Of a stretch of DNA of 5,433 nt, positions 4,150-5,433 are shown piece after piece. Under the pieces are notes generated by a model. That model did no database searches, was not told the DNA's origin, and was given only the letters and a program-made list of their open reading frames with translations. Position 1 is the stretch's first letter; each line of letters opens with the position of its first letter. Where the stretch lies: assembly GCA_030824725.1 (NCBI GenBank), contig JAPJRE010000290.1:1-5433 (forward strand), in the 5' to 3' direction. The DNA comes from Sphingomonas sp. (GTDB lineage Bacteria > Pseudomonadota > Alphaproteobacteria > Sphingomonadales > Sphingomonadaceae). The position numbers and the translations under genes were made by a program.

Positions 4150-5433
4150 ATGAAGAACCTAGAAAAAAAGATCATGCAGGCTTTTGAGGATCGGATCTTC
4201 GAAGGTGCCCTGCCCGGAGAGCTGGAAGGACTGGACGACGCCGAGCGCACGGAAGTGGCGCGGTTCGTCGCGGAAACGGCGGCGGAACGCCCGCCGCAGA
4301 CGGTGCGGCTCAATCTCGAAACCTATCAGGACGACGCTAGCCGCAAGATGCGGCTCGCCGTGATCAACGACGACATGCCGTTCCTGGTCGATTCGATCGC
4401 GGCGGCGATCGCCTCGTTCGACCTGAGCATCTTCCGCATCATCCACCCGATCCTGCCGGTCGAGCGCGACGCCAAGGGCGTGGTGACCGATATCGGCGAG
4501 AAGGCGAAGGATGCGTCGCCCGAGTCGATGATCTACATCGAGATGGAGCGCGCCGACGCCCGTACCCGCCGCGCGCTGACCAGCGAGATCGAGCGCGTAC
4601 TGGAGCATGTCCGTGACGTCGTCTCGGACTGGCGGCCGCTGCAACAGGCGCTGTCGATCGACGGCGCACGCGTCCCCTCTCGTGAGGGCGAGGCGCTGCT
4701 CCGCTGGTTCGCCGACGACGCGATGACGCTGCTCGGCCATGAAAAATGGTCGGTCGGCGGCGAAAGCAGCGACCAGATCGGCCTTGCCCGTTACACCCAT
4801 GAAGTGCCGCTGCTCGCCGAAACCTCGCGCAAGCTGGCGGTCGACTATTTCGAGATGGGCGGCGAGATCCCGCTGCTGCTCAAGTCCAACGCCACCTCCA
4901 CCGTGCATCGCCGCGTGCCGCTCGACATCGTCGTCACGCCGCTGACCACGGGGCAGGACGTCACCGGCCTTTCGATCCACTATGGCCTGTGGACCAGCCA
5001 GGCGCTGAACACGCCCCCGGCGATGGTGCCGATGCTGCGCGGGCGGCTGGAGATGCTCGAATCGAAGTTCGGCTTCGATCCCTCGGGCCATACCGGCAAG
5101 GCGATGACGCACGCCCTCACCGGCCTGCCGCACGACCTGACCACCGCCTTCGACCTGGAGGCGCTGGAGAGCCTGGTGCTCACCGCGATGTCGGTCGCCG
5201 ACCGTCCGCGCTCGAAGCTGGTGCTGGTGCGCAGCACGCTAGGCCGGCACCTGTTCGCCTTTGTCTGGCTGCCCCGCGAGCAGGTCGCCGCCGGCCACCG
5301 CGAGACGATCGGCACCATGCTGGTCGAAGCCGCGCATGCCAAGATGATCAACTGGTCGATCGCGCTCGAAGACGGCGTCCTCGCCCAGCTCCGCTACACG
5401 CTCGACCTGCGCGGCGACACGACGATGCCGGAC
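4150..5433 (+). CDS. gdhB: NAD-dependent glutamate dehydrogenase, large type (N-terminal part, cut by window end)
   Basis: The first 428 codons of the large (about 1,500-1,600 residue) NAD-dependent glutamate dehydrogenase, which oxidatively deaminates glutamate to 2-oxoglutarate and ammonium and feeds amino-acid carbon into the TCA cycle in the cytoplasm. The family's N-terminal ACT-like regulatory region is evident: LAVINDDMPFLVDS (69-82) with FRIIHPILPVERD (95-107), then IYIEMER (128-134), a second regulatory block with LLKSNATSTVHRRVPLD (243-259), FGFDPSGHTGKAM (307-319), and LVLVRSTLGRHLFAFVWLPRE (357-377). The catalytic dehydrogenase domain is beyond the window. The first ATG is chosen; no good ribosome site precedes it (GGAG 13 bases away), and ATG 4174 is the nearest alternative. 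The Caulobacter homologue is called gdhZ and links glutamate status to cell division. Confidence 0.92.
   Translation, partial: MKNLEKKIMQAFEDRIFEGALPGELEGLDDAERTEVARFVAETAAERPPQTVRLNLETYQDDASRKMRLAVINDDMPFLVDSIAAAIASFDLSIFRIIHPILPVERDAKGVVTDIGEKAKDASPESMIYIEMERADARTRRALTSEIERVLEHVRDVVSDWRPLQQALSIDGARVPSREGEALLRWFADDAMTLLGHEKWSVGGESSDQIGLARYTHEVPLLAETSRKLAVDYFEMGGEIPLLLKSNATSTVHRRVPLDIVVTPLTTGQDVTGLSIHYGLWTSQALNTPPAMVPMLRGRLEMLESKFGFDPSGHTGKAMTHALTGLPHDLTTAFDLEALESLVLTAMSVADRPRSKLVLVRSTLGRHLFAFVWLPREQVAAGHRETIGTMLVEAAHAKMINWSIALEDGVLAQLRYTLDLRGDTTMPD

Noticed and set aside
4159..5133. Long minus-strand frame (324 codons) opposite the dehydrogenase
   Set aside because: Antisense artefact of G/C-rich third positions; the plus strand matches the NAD-dependent glutamate dehydrogenase family throughout.
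1..5433. CRISPR array, insertion sequence, toxin-antitoxin pair or defence system
   Set aside because: No regularly spaced repeats, transposase, inverted-repeat ends, or recognisable toxin or defence domains were found in the window.

Overview
The window looks like a high-GC alphaproteobacterial chromosome, most likely a sphingomonad. The reasons are the strong G/C third-position bias of the two right-hand genes, a PAS_5-type protein next to a large NAD-dependent glutamate dehydrogenase, and the style of the integrase. This taxonomic call is from recognition, not from a search.

Left part (1 to about 2501) is one end of an integrative element (genomic island or prophage-like). From the left it holds: a leftward HTH repressor-like gene (5-607); a compact divergent control region (608-722) with candidate promoters on both strands, three copies of a GTGCAT/ATGCAC hexamer exactly 22 bp apart and a 17-bp dyad; a possible 14-codon leader ORF (723-767) joined by an ATGA overlap to a small unrecognised ORF (764-1135); and a tyrosine integrase (916-2274) that starts inside that small ORF in another frame. 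A gene-free stretch (2275-2501) with short direct repeats then leads to the attachment site.

Middle (2502-2577): a complete tRNA-Thr(CGT) on the minus strand, with encoded CCA. Its 3' end points at the integrase, the usual arrangement when an element has inserted into a tRNA 3' end. A weak stem plus T-rich tract just beyond the CCA could end the tRNA transcript. The other element end lies outside the window to the left.

Right part (2578-5433) is ordinary host chromosome: a structured leader region with a long imperfect inverted repeat (2700-2755), a PAS-domain protein with a long helical C-terminal extension (start chosen at 2791), a good intrinsic terminator (4072-4107), and the N-terminal 428 codons of the large NAD-dependent glutamate dehydrogenase (4150 onward, cut by the window end).

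How the parts work together: the repressor probably controls the divergent leader/small ORF/integrase unit and so excision. The PAS protein and glutamate dehydrogenase are neighbours on the same strand but separated by a terminator, so they are probably separate transcription units. No novel defence or CRISPR-like system is visible. The most unusual material is the control region at 671-728 and the nested, overlapping reading frames that precede the integrase.
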